Counted from the stretch's first letter, positions 1 to 10,670 are shown. The stretch: DNA of 64,000 bases from Impatiens glandulifera (GCF_907164915.1 NC_061862.1:9597505-9661504); one strand, 5' to 3'. The notes: generated by a model from the letters alone, not told the origin. Numbers and translations: made by a program.

Positions 1-345
1 AGGGTAAAAAACCACGGGGCAAAATCAACAGATTTCACTAATCAGTAAGAAACCGATACAATTGTTCTTCTCAACTTTAAACTTAAAGTTGAGGTATACA
101 TACAGAGAAACTAATTTCATTCAAACCCAAACAAATCTAGGTTTGAGAAAACATGAAATTCCCTTTACAAATAAGAGAGAAATGAACCTGAGGGTAATCA
201 AGACAAAGAAGGTGATACTCTGTTCTCCTTCTCTTCTTCTTCCTCTATATCTTCTTCTCTTCTTCTTCCTCTGTATTTTCTTCACTCTGTTTATCTTGAT
301 CTCTTCACAGAACTCTCACTGAAAAATTGTGGTAGAGAGAAAAAC
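1..345 (-). other. Leader/first-intron region of a minus-strand gene off the left edge
   Basis: Read on the minus strand, this stretch follows the TATA box near 364-376 and is a purine-rich GAAGAAGA-type leader, typical of a plant 5' UTR. A possible splice donor (CTCAG|GTTCAT on the minus strand) lies near 190. The first minus-strand ATG that follows, near 155, opens only a few codons before a stop, so the true start codon probably lies beyond base 1. No protein can be assigned. The plus-strand open frame over 62-322 is a Leu/Phe-rich artefact of the CTTCTT repeats. Confidence 0.5.
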
Positions 346-405
346 AAAATTAGGGTTTATTTGGTTTTTATATTGCCTAATTGGGCTGGACCCATAAGGC
401 CCAAC
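346..405 (-). promoter_or_regulatory. Housekeeping-type promoter: site II motifs, TATA box, telo-box
   Basis: On the minus strand the order is TTGGGCC (398-404), AGCCCA (380-388), a TATA-like CAATATAAAAACC (364-376), then AAACCCTAA (349-357). Site II elements (TGGGCY) with a telo-box (AAACCCTA) are the established signature of plant genes for ribosomal proteins and other growth-linked functions. The promoter drives leftward out of the window. Just upstream of it (about 406) begins retroelement debris, so the retroelement landed immediately behind this promoter. Confidence 0.6.
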
Positions 406-641
406 ACTATTGCGCTCCTCTACTGCTAAGGAGCCCTCTCCTACTCCTAAGTAACTTTCTTTCCTTACTCCTGAAAAACAATTGTCTCAGGGTGCTGTGG
501 AGATCTCTTCAGATTCTGAACTGGAAATCAGTTTGACATCCAAGAAGCTCTCCTTTACATCTGAGTAGCAGTCTCTTCCTTCTGAGAAGCACTCCACTCA
601 CTCTTTTGAACCATCTGCAATTATTAATGATATATGTACAG

Positions 642-1724
642 GAACAGTTTCCCAAACTAACCTTGTTTGGCGTTCACTTTCTCAAACTAACCTAGTTTGT
701 TCATTTATTCCCAAACTAACCTAGTTTACTATTCAAACTCATTTATTTTTTTATTTTTTATTTTTTATTTTTTTACATTTCAAATTTATTATAGATATAT
801 ATATTTAAATTATTATTTATATAAATTAAATTATTTATATTTTGATATATATTTTAAATTATTATTTTTATAAATTTAATTATTTATATTTTGATATATA
901 ATTTTAATTATTTTTTTTATAAACTTAATTATTCATATTTTAATATAAATATTTAATTGTTCATTAACTTAAGACATATTTTTTTACGACCTTAAGTTAG
1001 AAATACAACATATTAAAAATTGATAAAAAATTTATTGTGAAATTATATCACAATGAAAAGTCAAAATTATTTTAATAAAAGACAACCCAACAAATATAAA
1101 TAATAATTTGAATGAAAAGTTGTCAAAATTATTTTAATAAAAGACAACTCAACAAATATAAATAATAATTTGAATGAAAAGTTGTCAAAATTATTTTAAT
1201 AAAAGACAACCCAATAAATATAAATAATAATTTGAACGAAAAGTTGTCAAAATTATTTTAATAAAAGACAACCCAATAAATATAAATAATAATTTGAATA
1301 GTAAAATAAATAAATTTATGGGGATGAAAATCATACTGCCACATATATATATATATATGTAAATATATATATATATATAATAAATTTGAAATGTAAATAT
1401 ATATATATATATATTAAAATATAAATAATTAAATTTATAAAAAAATAATTTAAATTATATATCGAAATATAAATAATCAAATTTATAAAAATAATAATTT
1501 AAAATATATATTAAAATATAAATAATTTAGTTTATATAAATAATAATTTAAATATATATATCTATATATATATAATAAATTTGAAATGTAAAAAAAAAAT
1601 AAAAAAAAATAAAAATTAAAAAACTGAGTTTGAATAGTAAACTAGGTTAGTTTGGGAATAAATGAACAAACTAGGTTAGTTTGGGAAAGTGAACGCCAAA
1701 CAAGGTTAGTTTGGGAAACTGTTC
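642..1724. mobile_element. MULE-like foldback element, 9-bp target site duplication
   Basis: The left end reads GAACAGTTTCCCAAACTAAC and the right end is its reverse complement, GTTAGTTTGGGAAACTGTTC. The inverted termini run about 110 bp each (642-750 and about 1620-1724) and continue as diverged AT-rich inverted sequence towards the centre. Both ends are flanked by the same 9 bp, TATGTACAG (633-641 and 1725-1733). A 9-bp duplication with long inverted repeats is diagnostic of Mutator-like elements. No transposase is present, so the element is non-autonomous. It sits in frame inside the decayed retroelement ORF. Related, more decayed copies occur at 62446-63692 and about 52305-52800. Confidence 0.85.
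1061..1308. repeat. Four tandem copies of a 62-bp unit inside the MULE-like element
   Basis: The phrase TCAAAATTATTTTAATAAAA recurs at 1061, 1123, 1185 and 1247, a constant period of 62 bp, each followed by GACAACYCAAYAAATATAAA. The copies differ at only a few positions, so the expansion is recent relative to the rest of the element. Internal minisatellites of this kind are common in non-autonomous Mutator-like elements. Confidence 0.85.
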
Positions 1725-2691
1725 TATGTACAGACATTCAAGGGGTTGAGGACCTATCTCAAGCGCTGATAAAGGTGTCTACTCCTCGGGCATCTTCCTT
1801 CTCTAAAAATCCAGCGCCGTCTGCAATCTAGGAAAGTATTCATATCTCATCTCTTTAGACGCTTCCTGCCCGTTCTCAAATAAAATAGTCGGCTCCTCAT
1901 TCTCTAAAGGAGTCATCTCATGGAACGGTGGATCTTCGATCTCTTTAGGACGTCATCGCTCCCCTACAACTGAGTGTTGTCGCTATTTTCAGAGAACTGG
2001 AATCAATCAAGCAAGAGTCGGCTGCCAACTCAAAAGCTTCGGCTTCGGCGCTGGATCAAATCCTTAGCCAAGTGACGAGCAGTTCTATTGAGGTGTCGAT
2101 CATCCGGGATTCGATGACTAGGCTGAAGTCCATCCTACTTAAGACCAACTGCGATCAAGACGTTGAACTCTCAACGAAAATCGACACCCTCGGCTTTCAG
2201 CTTGTCGAAATGACAAACCACCTTAAGACTACAGCGATTGAACATAGTGATGATGCTAATGCTGTTAAAAAGGGGGGAAGTAGTCAGCTGACGAGCATTC
2301 GAGGGGGAAGATCAGGCGAAAGTCTGAACGAGGAGGAAGAGAGCCTGGATTTGGACGAGGAGGAAGAGGAGGAGGCTGAGAAAGACTCCTTTTCGACTAA
2401 AGGAAGAATAATTATTTTTTTTGATAATTTGTACATTTTGCTTATATGAAAATTTATAATTTTTCCTTAATTCTCTGACCTTCTTACTTAGTTTTAACAT
2501 CATCAAAAATGTGAATTTGTTAGATTAAGTTAAATAAAGAAAAAGAGAAAATTATTTAATTAATATTAAATATGAATTAATTAATTAGGTTAATTGAACT
2601 TAGGATATTTAATATCAATACGACATAGTTTTGATGATGCGCTGATTATTGAATAAAACTAAGTTATGTAAAGGTTTTATATACAGGAAGC

Positions 2692-2990
2692 GCGAGCAGA
2701 CGACTCACTTCAAACAACAGAGTTAAAGAGGCGATGTCAGTCATCTCACTTCAAACAGCAGAGTTGAAGAAGCGATAACATCTGACTTGCTTCAAACAGT
2801 AGAGTTAAAGAAACGCTAATAGCCGACTTATTTAAACAATAGAGTTTAAGAAGTGCTAACAATCGTCTTACTTCCAACAGCAGAGTTGTCTTCAATACGC
2901 TAACAGTCGATTTACTTCAAACAACAGTCTTGTTTAAGCAGCAGTCTGAAGAAGCGTGAGCAGCAACCTGAAGAAGTCAACAACAGTCTG
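2692..2990 (+). repeat. Degenerate ~40-bp minisatellite within the outer LTR
   Basis: The motif CTTCAAACARCAGAGTTRAAG recurs with a period near 40-43 bp, about six times, separated by variants of AAGCGCTAACAGTCGACT. Copies become more diverged towards 2990. The array lies upstream of the LTR TATA boxes, where LTR enhancer repeats are often found. Confidence 0.7.
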
Positions 2991-3013
2991 AAATTGCGCT
3001 AACAATAGACTGT

Positions 3014-3895
3014 TGTTGGTAATCTTATCTCGTAAAAATTACACGTAAATAATATATGAATACAATAAAATGATAATAAAACAAATACAATATATTATGT
3101 AATGAGATGAAGAAATGTCTTCTCGTTTGCTCTGAAGCTTGTGAAATCACAGTTCCCTTAAAATAGTTTCACCGTCTCTCGTTTGTGCTGGAGAGTTTCG
3201 TCGGTGGCTACTTCCCAGGGTACAACAGAACCTGCAATGATTTAGTACAGAAAAACCACTACAACAACGAACTAGACAAAAGTACATGAATCACAATCAC
3301 CGGGTTTCGCACAGAAATGGTCGAGTCAAGAAACTCGAAGAACACTCACAAGAATACTCACAAGAACATTCACAAGAACAAAGAAATACTTTTAGAATTC
3401 TAGAGTGAGAAGTGATAAGATCATGTGTGGAGAGGAATCAAGGTGAGGGGATATTTATAGTTGAAAATTAAACTCATAATCAATTCTTTAATCCAACGAC
3501 CACTAATCCATCATCCATTCATCCAACGGTTGTCCTTACTTGCCTTTTCATTATCTTTTCAAATTACATCCAACAATAAGTATTTTGTAGTTACAATAGC
3601 AATTAACACCATTTGTTAATTGCTTTATTCAAGGCATTAATGTTAATTGTAACAATTAACAAATTTAATTCACAATGAATTTCATGTGAATTTCATTTGG
3701 ATTAATTTCACTTTAATTCACATTTGAATTTCATGTGAATTTCATTTGAATTAATTTCACTTTAATTCACATTAAAATTTCATGTGAATTTCATTTGGAT
3801 TAATTTCACACTTAATTCACATTTAAATTTGGTGTGAATTTCATTAGTCCAAATATCATTTCCATTTAATTAATGGAATTAGTTTAATTCCAACA
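3014..3895 (-). repeat. 3' LTR of the Copia element (left copy)
   Basis: This 882-bp copy pairs with 7431-8239. It is longer mainly because of extra copies of a short repeat around TTTCATGTGAATTTCATTTG near 3690-3830 and an extra CACAAGAA-type repeat near 3350-3390. A minus-strand TATA box (CTATAAATATCC) lies near 3450. The two LTRs also differ by many substitutions, so this insertion is much older than the element at 21539. Confidence 0.9.
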
Positions 3896-4397
3896 ATCCC
3901 CCACATTAATGGAAATTGAAAAATTAACCCGATGAAAAGTTCAACAGTTGAATTTTACATAAGATAGGTAGGTGTAACCCCTTGAACCTTCCCTTATGAA
4001 AGTATATAACTTTACTAGTCGAATAGTAGACTCGATGTCCTTGAACTATTCTGCCTTTTGTGTAAACGATTACACACTTTCACATAAAATACTTCCTGAT
4101 ACATGTCAGTTCTCATGATTGTGTTCGTTTTGGCCATGAACACTCGCCTGGTTCAGTGAGAGGGTCTAGAATTGAGCTGTGCAATTCTTTTAAAGCGGAC
4201 CCACTTCTCTCTCACATATGTGATCTCTTTATTCATAAAGAATCATTAAAAGTCTGTGTGTTTATCCTTTCCCGAAATGCTATTTTATCGTAGAATTTTT
4301 TACCCATGGCAATCTACCAAGTTTAGTACAATTAGGTTGTCCCATTGAACCTAGTTCTTGGGATCTCCAGTCATCATAGGATGAGTTTCCTTTCATA

Positions 4398-5100
4398 CTA
4401 ACTTATTGTAGGCTTAAGTCCCATTCCTTGTGAGGACTTTAACACCAACTCTCTGTTTAACCCTTTGGTTAGCGGATCCACAATATTATCTTTTGATTTT
4501 ACGTAATCAATTGAAATAATTCCAGTAGAGAGTAATTGTCTAATGGTATTATGTCTACGACGTATATGTCTATACTTACCATTATACATATGACTCTTAG
4601 CTCGTCTAATCGCAAATTGACTATCAAAATGAATAGAAATTGTTGGTACGGTCTTAGACCATATTGGAATATCTTCTAAGAATAGATGTAGTCATTCATC
4701 TTCTTCATCACATTTGTCAAGAGCTATAAATTCAGATTCCATCGTGGATATAGCAATAACAGTTTGTTTAGAAGATTTCCAAGATATAGTTGCACCTCCA
4801 AGTGTAAATACATATCCACTTGTTGACTTAGAGTCTTTCATATCTGAAATCCAATTAGCATCAGTGTACCTTTCGATAACAGCAGGATGTCTCGTGTAGT
4901 GAAGACCATAATCACGAGTATTTCTTAAATACCTAAGTAATCGTACAATGGCTTTCTAATGATTATTACCCAGATTACTCGTGTATCTACTTAGTTTGCT
5001 TACTGTATAGGCTATAGCTGGTCTTATACAACTCATTAAGTACATTAGACTCCTAATTATTCGAGAATATTCTAATTGAGAATATTCCATCATTAAAGTA
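4398..5100 (-). pseudogene. Copia RNase H domain, decayed
   Basis: Read on the minus strand from about 5075, the sequence matches the end of Copia reverse transcriptase and all of RNase H: a YSRIIRSLMYLMSC-like stretch, SKLSRYTSN, YTDANW, a K-STSGYVF block, AISTMESEF and a final VDPLTKGL motif near 4440. In-frame TAG/TGA stops interrupt it near 4957 and 4697. The clean 63-codon tail is 4398-4589. Catalytic residues of RNase H are still partly visible (D in YTDANW, E in STMESEF). Confidence 0.85.
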
Positions 5101-5108
5101 ATAAAATC

Positions 5109-5920
5109 TTAACCAAATGATTTTTCGATTCTAGCTCGTTTACTTTGTCTAAGTTCAACCTCAATTTCATTCTCCTTTTCTTGTTCATCTAGTTCAAGAA
5201 ATCTTTTTGGAGAACGTTGTTCTTCATTTGACTTATATGGAAGTACATGTTCAAAAAACGATGCATTTCTCGATTCCATTATTGTATTCTTATGAATATC
5301 CGGAATGTCCGATTTAAACACAAGAAAACGATAAGCACTATTGTTATGTGCATATCCAATAAATATAGCATCAACAGTTTTTTGTCCAATTTTTACCTTT
5401 TTAGGTAATGGTATGGCTACCTTAGCTAGACACCCCCACATTCGTAAGTATTCATATGATGATTTTCTTTCATGCCACAACTCACATGGACTCTTATCTA
5501 GCTTCTTACGTGGAACCTTATTTAAAAGGTAATTAGCCGTCAAAATAGTTTTTCCCCACATATTTTGTGGTAGAACAGAACTTAATAGAAGTGAATTCAT
5601 CATTTTTTTAATGTTATATTTTTTCTCTCAGCCGTACCGTTTTGCTGAGGAGAATAAGGTGTTGTCGTCTCATGGATTATACCATGTTGAGCACATAGCT
5701 CGGTAAAAGGTGATTCATATTCACCTCTTCTATCACTTCTTAACACCTTGATCTTTTTACCAAGTTGGTTTTCAACCTCATTTTTATAGAGAGTGAATTT
5801 CTCTATGACTTCATCTTTACTTTTAAGAATATACACATAACAATATTTTGTGTTATCATCAATAAAAGTAATGAAGTATTTTCCTCCACCACGTGTTGGT
5901 GTTCCTTTTAAATCACACAC
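5109..5920 (-). pseudogene. Copia integrase core and C-terminal part, two broken frames
   Basis: 5600-5920 reads as integrase core: FITFIDD near the start, a VLRSDRRGEY motif and TTPYSPQQNGTAERKN, which keep the D, D and E of the catalytic triad. The family's usual GGEY is changed to RGEY. A shift then leads into 5109-5603, with LPQNMWGK, the ANYLLNKVPRKK block and a GYAHNNSAYRF stretch typical of the domain after the Copia core. The frame stops at SFG, exactly where the linker to reverse transcriptase normally begins. Confidence 0.9.
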
Positions 5921-5965
5921 ATCTGTATGAATTAAATCAAGCGGTCTATTACTTCTTTCAACGTT

Positions 5966-6307
5966 TCAAAAGGATGATCTCGTCAATTTCGCTTCAACAT
6001 AAATTTCACACTTGTGTTTCTTATTAATTTCGAATGTAGGTATACTATTCAGTTTTATTAATCGATGCATCGAATCATAATTAATATGACCTAGTCTACC
6101 ATGCCATAAAATGGAAGACTCCAACAAATAAATAGAAGACTTATTCTTTTCATTCATACTTGGTTTAACTGCCATCATATTGAGCTTAAAAAGCCCATCA
6201 GTAGCATAACCTCTACCTACAAACATTCCACCTTTGGATAAAATAATTTTATCCGACTCAATCACAATTCTAAAACCATGCTTACTCAGAAGAGATCCGG
6301 ATATCAA
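5966..6307 (-). pseudogene. Copia GAG-pre-integrase domain
   Basis: On the minus strand the 113-codon frame contains LWHGRLGHINYDSM, the classic GAG-pre-integrase motif with its two zinc-binding histidines, followed by the single cysteine of a normally paired CxxC near the end (KHKCEIYVEAK). The second cysteine is replaced, so the zinc finger is probably non-functional. The frame is broken from the protease upstream and the integrase downstream. Confidence 0.85.
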
Positions 6308-7365
6308 ATTTTTCCGAATCTCCGAACATACAACACATTAGTCAATGTTAAATCTTTCCTTGAAGACAACATTAACACCACTTTTCTTTCACCTTGTATG
6401 TCAGAAGTGACAGAATTCCCCATGAACAACTTTTCACCATTCTTCACTTCTTCGAGGCTTGAAAATACTTCTTTATTGGAGCAAACATGTCTTGTAGCTC
6501 CTGTGTAAATCCACCACTCTTGTGGATTAGACCCCACCAAGCTAACCTCAGATATCATCGCACATAGATCCATATCTGATAATCCTTGAGTCAAGTTAGC
6601 CTCTCGAACTCTTCTCGACTTCTTACAATCGGAAGACCTTTGGCCCATGGCATTACAATTTTCTTTAGCCACATATTGACTCAAGTATTTCTTTAAGGCG
6701 CTTTTATTTTCCTCTTCAATGCGTAGACGAATCACCAATTCTTCTACGTTCATCTCCTTTCGCTTGTGTTTAAGGTAGTTCTTGAAATCATTCCAAGACG
6801 ATGGCAACTTCTCAATAATAGCCGCCACTTGGAAAGTTTCTCCCAAGTTCATGCACTCAGCATGAATTTCGTGCAAAATAACTTGGATCTCTTGAACTTG
6901 TTTAATGACCGGTCTTGAATCTACCATTTTGTAGTCCAAAAATCGACCGACCATAAACTTTTTTGCACCCGCATCTTCTATTTTGTACTTACGTTCAAGA
7001 GATTGCCATAGTTCTTTGGCAGTATTTTTTTCATTGTACACATTGTATAATGAATTTGATAAGTCATTCAACACGTAATTTCTTCATAAGAAATCTGAAT
7101 GGTGTCAAGCATCAATGGCCGAAGCCGCTTGCACATCAACTTTCGGATGCACGTTTGCATCCGACGATGAAGCCACGTTTGGCCCATCGATTTTAGGAGT
7201 GGGAGGATCCTCCGTGAGGAATCGCGCAAGACTCAGAGTCGTGAGGTAGAAGAACATCTTCTGCTGCCATATCTTAAAGTTTGAGTCATCAAACTTTTCT
7301 GGCTTATCCAGATGGTTAGCTGGAACTGACATTCTCATGTTACAAGTAGGTGTTTCGGTAGTCAT
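6304..7365 (-). pseudogene. Copia gag (UBN2 type) and protease remnant
   Basis: Minus-strand frames 7105-7365 and 6304-7074 together give gag and protease. The first starts at ATG 7365, includes KFDDSNFKIWQQKMFFYL, typical of plant Copia gag, and is separated by a stop or shift from the second. The second contains [12 protein letters not shown], the LPSSWNDFK motif of UBN2 gag, a damaged zinc knuckle ([11 protein letters not shown], without the CxxC and His spacing), and a protease site reading [12 protein letters not shown]. The active-site Asp of DTG is replaced by Tyr, so the protease would be dead. Confidence 0.9.
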
Positions 7366-7430
7366 TTCTGAAACAAAACAAGAAACGTGTAATAATCTGA
7401 GATAAGTAATATTTGAGATTGTTTTAAGAT

Positions 7431-8239
7431 TGTTGGTAATCTTATCTCGTAAAAATTACACGTAAATAATATATGAATACAATAAAATGATAATAGAACA
7501 AATACAATAGATTATGTAATGGGATGAAGAAATGTCTTATAGTTTGCTCTGAAGCCTGTGAAATCACAGTGCCCTTAAAACAGTTTCACCGTCTCCCATT
7601 TGTGCACTAGAGTTTCGTCGGTGGCTACTTCCCAGGGTACAACGGAATCTACAATGATTTAGCACAGAAAAATCACTACAACAACGAACTAGACAAAAAT
7701 ACCTGAATCATAATCACCGGATTTCGCATAGAAATGGTCGAGTCAAGAAACTCGAAGAACACTCATAAGAATAAGGAAAGACTTTTAGAATTCTATAGTG
7801 AGAAGTAATAAGATCTTGTGTGCAGAGGAATCAAAGTGAGGGGATATTTATAGTTGAAAATCAAACTCATAATCAATTCTTTAATCCAACGGCCACTAAT
7901 CCATCATCCATTCATCCAACGGTTATCCTTGTTTGCCTTTTCATTATCTTTGCAAGTTACATCCAACAATAAGTATTTTGTAGTCACGATAGCAATTAAC
8001 ATCATTTGTTAATTGCCTTATTCAAGGCATTAATGTTAATTGTAACAATTAACAAATTTAATTCACAATGAATTTGATGTGAATTTCATTTAGATTAATT
8101 TCATTTTAATTCACATTTGAATTTCATGTGAATTTCATTTGCATTAATTTCACACTTAATTCACATTTGAATTTGGTGTGAATTTCATTAGCCCAAATAT
8201 CATTTCCATTTAACTAATGAAATTAGTTTAATTCCAGCA
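7431..8239 (-). repeat. 5' LTR of the Copia element (right copy)
   Basis: This 809-bp copy starts TGTTGGTAATC and ends TTCCAGCA. Being minus-oriented, it is the promoter LTR; a CTATAAATATCC TATA box lies near 7840-7853 on the minus strand. The gag start codon is only about 65 bp inside it. The next base is the start of the ACTGT duplication. Confidence 0.9.
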
Positions 8240-8299
8240 ACTGTCACGTTCAACCATCAGAAAGTCGACATATATTTACAAACGAGATTCGAACATTGC

Positions 8300-8470
8300 T
8301 ACATCTCAATATAAAAGGACTTCAAAGTACAACGTCGAATCCCTAAATTTAGGAATGACAGATCCTTGAATATCTGGATTTTTTGTACGACGAATCATTC
8401 TAGTCATTTCACAATCCAAGAATCAAAGTCGACCATTGCTAAGCTTCAATATAAAAGAACAACAGAGTAC
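8300..8470 (+). promoter_or_regulatory. Duplicated TATA region in the outer LTR
   Basis: Two similar blocks carry a TATA box: CATTGCTACATCTCAATATA with TATAAAAG at 8310, and CATTGCTAAGCTTCAATATA with TATAAAAG at 8450. They are 140 bp apart and continue similarly (CAAAGTACAA versus CAGAGTACAA), so the core promoter was tandemly duplicated. Both face right, the direction of the outer element. Confidence 0.55.
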
Positions 8471-8989
8471 AAGGAGAAAACAACTTTTCGCGAACCAACT
8501 TCGAATAAGCTTTTATAATTCTTTTACTCTCTCTAGCTGGTAAGCATACATTGTATTTCATTAAGCTGAGAGATAAAATTACTGTAATATCTATGAGTAT
8601 TATTAGTATTGTAAGTTGAAGAGAAAGTTGTTTTGTTCAACAGAGTGATAGCTAGGAGTTCAGAACAGACAATTGTTAAGTCATGGGTTCTGACCGAGTT
8701 TGTGTAGAAACTATACAAACCAAACACTTCTAGTGAATCCTTCTGGAAAAAGAAGGGGTGACGTAAGAGTTTTATCTCCGAACATCCATAAAACTCTTGT
8801 GTCAATTACTTACTGCATCTCTAGTACTTAATCTACCGCTTCAAATCTAGCAAGCATTTCCGCACTTGAATATGTTCAAGAGGTTGCGACGATTTTTCAA
8901 AAAATAGAAACATATTTTAATCTCTAACATGATTAAAATCGGGCAACAATATTAATCAACCCCTTCTATTGTTGAAGTCGATCCTAACA

Positions 8990-10670
8990 CTCAGGCAACT
9001 CTTAATGTATCCCAATAATACTTCACAAAATACTTTAGATACTAGTCACCATCAACAATGCAAAAGTAAGTGAGCTGGCGATTTAACCTACTCGTGACAC
9101 ATATGACAACAACTAACTATAATACAATATTTTTCCATGCACATATCATTCGTAAGAATTCTATCGTGAATAACGCTACATCCAGAAAATGAGATCTTGG
9201 ATGAAATCCTTGACTCCCAAAAGTTTTTTCCAACAAAAAACTATATGGAATAATCTTAGCAAACAACTTAATTATAGTAATACTCCACATAAAAACTATC
9301 AATGTCCTAGTAACGCATAACTTTTTTTCAGACGAGAACATTTACTTGTGTCTTACCAAAAATAAAACTCTATTTGTTATTAAATTATTTGAAAAAAAAT
9401 CTTATTAATATTTAATATGAAATTTGTTTGTTTTAAATAATAAATAAAATGTATTTTTAATATATTAATTGATAAAGAAATGGATAAGACTAAATAAGTT
9501 ATTCAAATAATCTACCTAGCCTCTAGGATTTTGGTTTGGCTTAGCTTGAAGCATGTGAATTGAAGGGTGGTGGGGATCTTACATCTCTTAAGTTAATTCG
9601 ACGTGCTCAAAAGTCATAATCTCACATTTAGTGGATTATTTATTTATTATTATTTTCTGATTTATTTTAAATTAGTATAAACTTTTTCTTTACAATATTT
9701 CATTTATATTAAGAAATGACTTTTACAATGTCATAACAAATATAATTATATAAATCACATTATTATCATAAAATTCAATAAAAATACTAATTTAATTTTG
9801 TTAATGATTTTATAAAATTATATTATATTTAATAAATCTAACATAAAATATATTCATAGTATAAAATAAAATAAGAACTTAATTTTTGTTTGGTTATAAC
9901 ACTACAAACACAACACTAAATTTCATACATCTTATTTCAAACTCTACAATTTATGACTACTTATACAAAACTATATTTTTATTAATGGTTTTAACTTATT
10001 ATATATGTGTTATTTATATATACATATATATATATAAATAAATAAATATACTTATCACTAATTTTACTAAATCAATAAAAAGTTTTGACTATTAATTATC
10101 TAAAAATTCGATAGTTAAAATACTTAATTTATTAAAATTTATTAGTTAAATTAGTGAAATTGATATTTTATTAGTTAAATTGATATATAATAAATTAATA
10201 TCATTTAAAATCATGGATCCAATCTCTTACCATAAAAACCCTAAAGTGTAATGTTTGTAAATAAAAATGTACTAAATATCAATTAATCTTAATTATTTAA
10301 TCTTTATTTGACAATTTGCTCTATATATATAATTTATATTGTTTGATTTAATTGAGTAGTATATTAAAATATTAATTCTTTGAAAACTCCCTTAAACCCA
10401 ACATTGACAATCATCCTAGAAATAAAATTTAAAAAGGTTCTTACATATTTTAATATCAAAATTTGATATATATATGATATATATAATATAAAATAACCCA
10501 TAGAAAAATCTATTGAGATGAGTTGGTGAGATATGAGAGGAGAAATATTCAATTCAAGGAAATCTTTAGACTCAACAAGTTATCTTATTGAAAAAGTACA
10601 CATTAATTTGATTTTTACTTTAAAACAATTGGCAAATATATATTATTATTTATTTTTTCAAAAGAAAAGA
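8990..10670. other. Intergenic, AT-rich
   Basis: After the LTR end this stretch has no credible reading frame; the short frames at 9117-9341 and 10364-10552 have no recognisable content. Sequence from 9360 to 10530 is very AT-rich, with TA repeats near 10010-10040. Nothing further is seen. Confidence 0.6.

Larger units (their letters stand above)
406..2449 (+). pseudogene. Decayed 3' internal ORF of the outer LTR retroelement, split by a MULE-like insertion
   Basis: One plus-strand frame can be followed from about 410 to 2449 if the MULE-like element and one copy of its target duplication (633-1724) are ignored. The frame reads Ser/Glu-rich sequence left of the insertion and a helical Ser/Glu/Asp-rich tail ending in an acidic run right of it. 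In-frame stops are TAA at 452 and TAG at 566, 1829, 1856, 1886 and 1946. The open part 2072-2449 is the best preserved. Position just before an LTR start (2518) suggests an extra ORF at the 3' end of an LTR retroelement. I do not recognise a named domain; the retroelement assignment is inferred from context. Confidence 0.5.
3014..8239 (-). mobile_element. Minus-strand Ty1/Copia retrotransposon, RT-deleted, TSD ACTGT
   Basis: The element is bounded by direct repeats starting TGTTGGTAATC and ending CCARCA, and flanked by the 5-bp duplication ACTGT (3009-3013 and 8240-8244). On the minus strand the order is gag, protease, GAG-pre-integrase, integrase, then RNase H, the Ty1/Copia order. The purine tract GTGGGGGAT abuts the left LTR (3896-3905), confirming minus orientation. 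Reverse transcriptase proper is missing and the coding region is broken by stops and shifts, so it is non-autonomous today. No initiator-Met primer site is visible next to the right LTR. Confidence 0.93.
2518..8989 (+). mobile_element. 3' LTR of outer retroelement, interrupted by a Copia insertion
   Basis: The LTR begins TGTTAGATTAAG at 2518 and ends GATCCTAACA at 8989, giving the TG...CA ends expected of an LTR. Its two halves, 2518-3013 and 8245-8989, are separated by the Copia element at 3014-8239; rejoined at the ACTGT duplication it would be about 1.24 kb. Plus orientation is supported by two TATAAAAG boxes (8310, 8450). The flanks of 2518 and 8989 share no target duplication, which fits a 3' LTR whose partner lies left of the window or was lost. 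No coding domain is inside the LTR, so the superfamily is unknown. Confidence 0.6.

Noticed and set aside
62..322. An 86-codon plus-strand frame ending in a hydrophobic Leu/Phe run.
   Set aside because: It starts with TTG and reads CT-rich leader of a minus-strand gene; the hydrophobic tail is CTTCTT repeat translated.
1061..1308. A CRISPR-like array.
   Set aside because: The 62-bp units are directly adjacent with no variable spacers, and the genome is a plant's.
8533..8805. A 90-codon minus frame.
   Set aside because: It lies within the outer LTR, which is plus-oriented, and has no resemblance to a retroelement protein.
2518..8989. A complete outer element with a solo LTR.
   Set aside because: Flanks GAATT and CTCAG do not match, so a solo LTR with target duplication is not supported; a 3' LTR with its internal tail to the left fits better.
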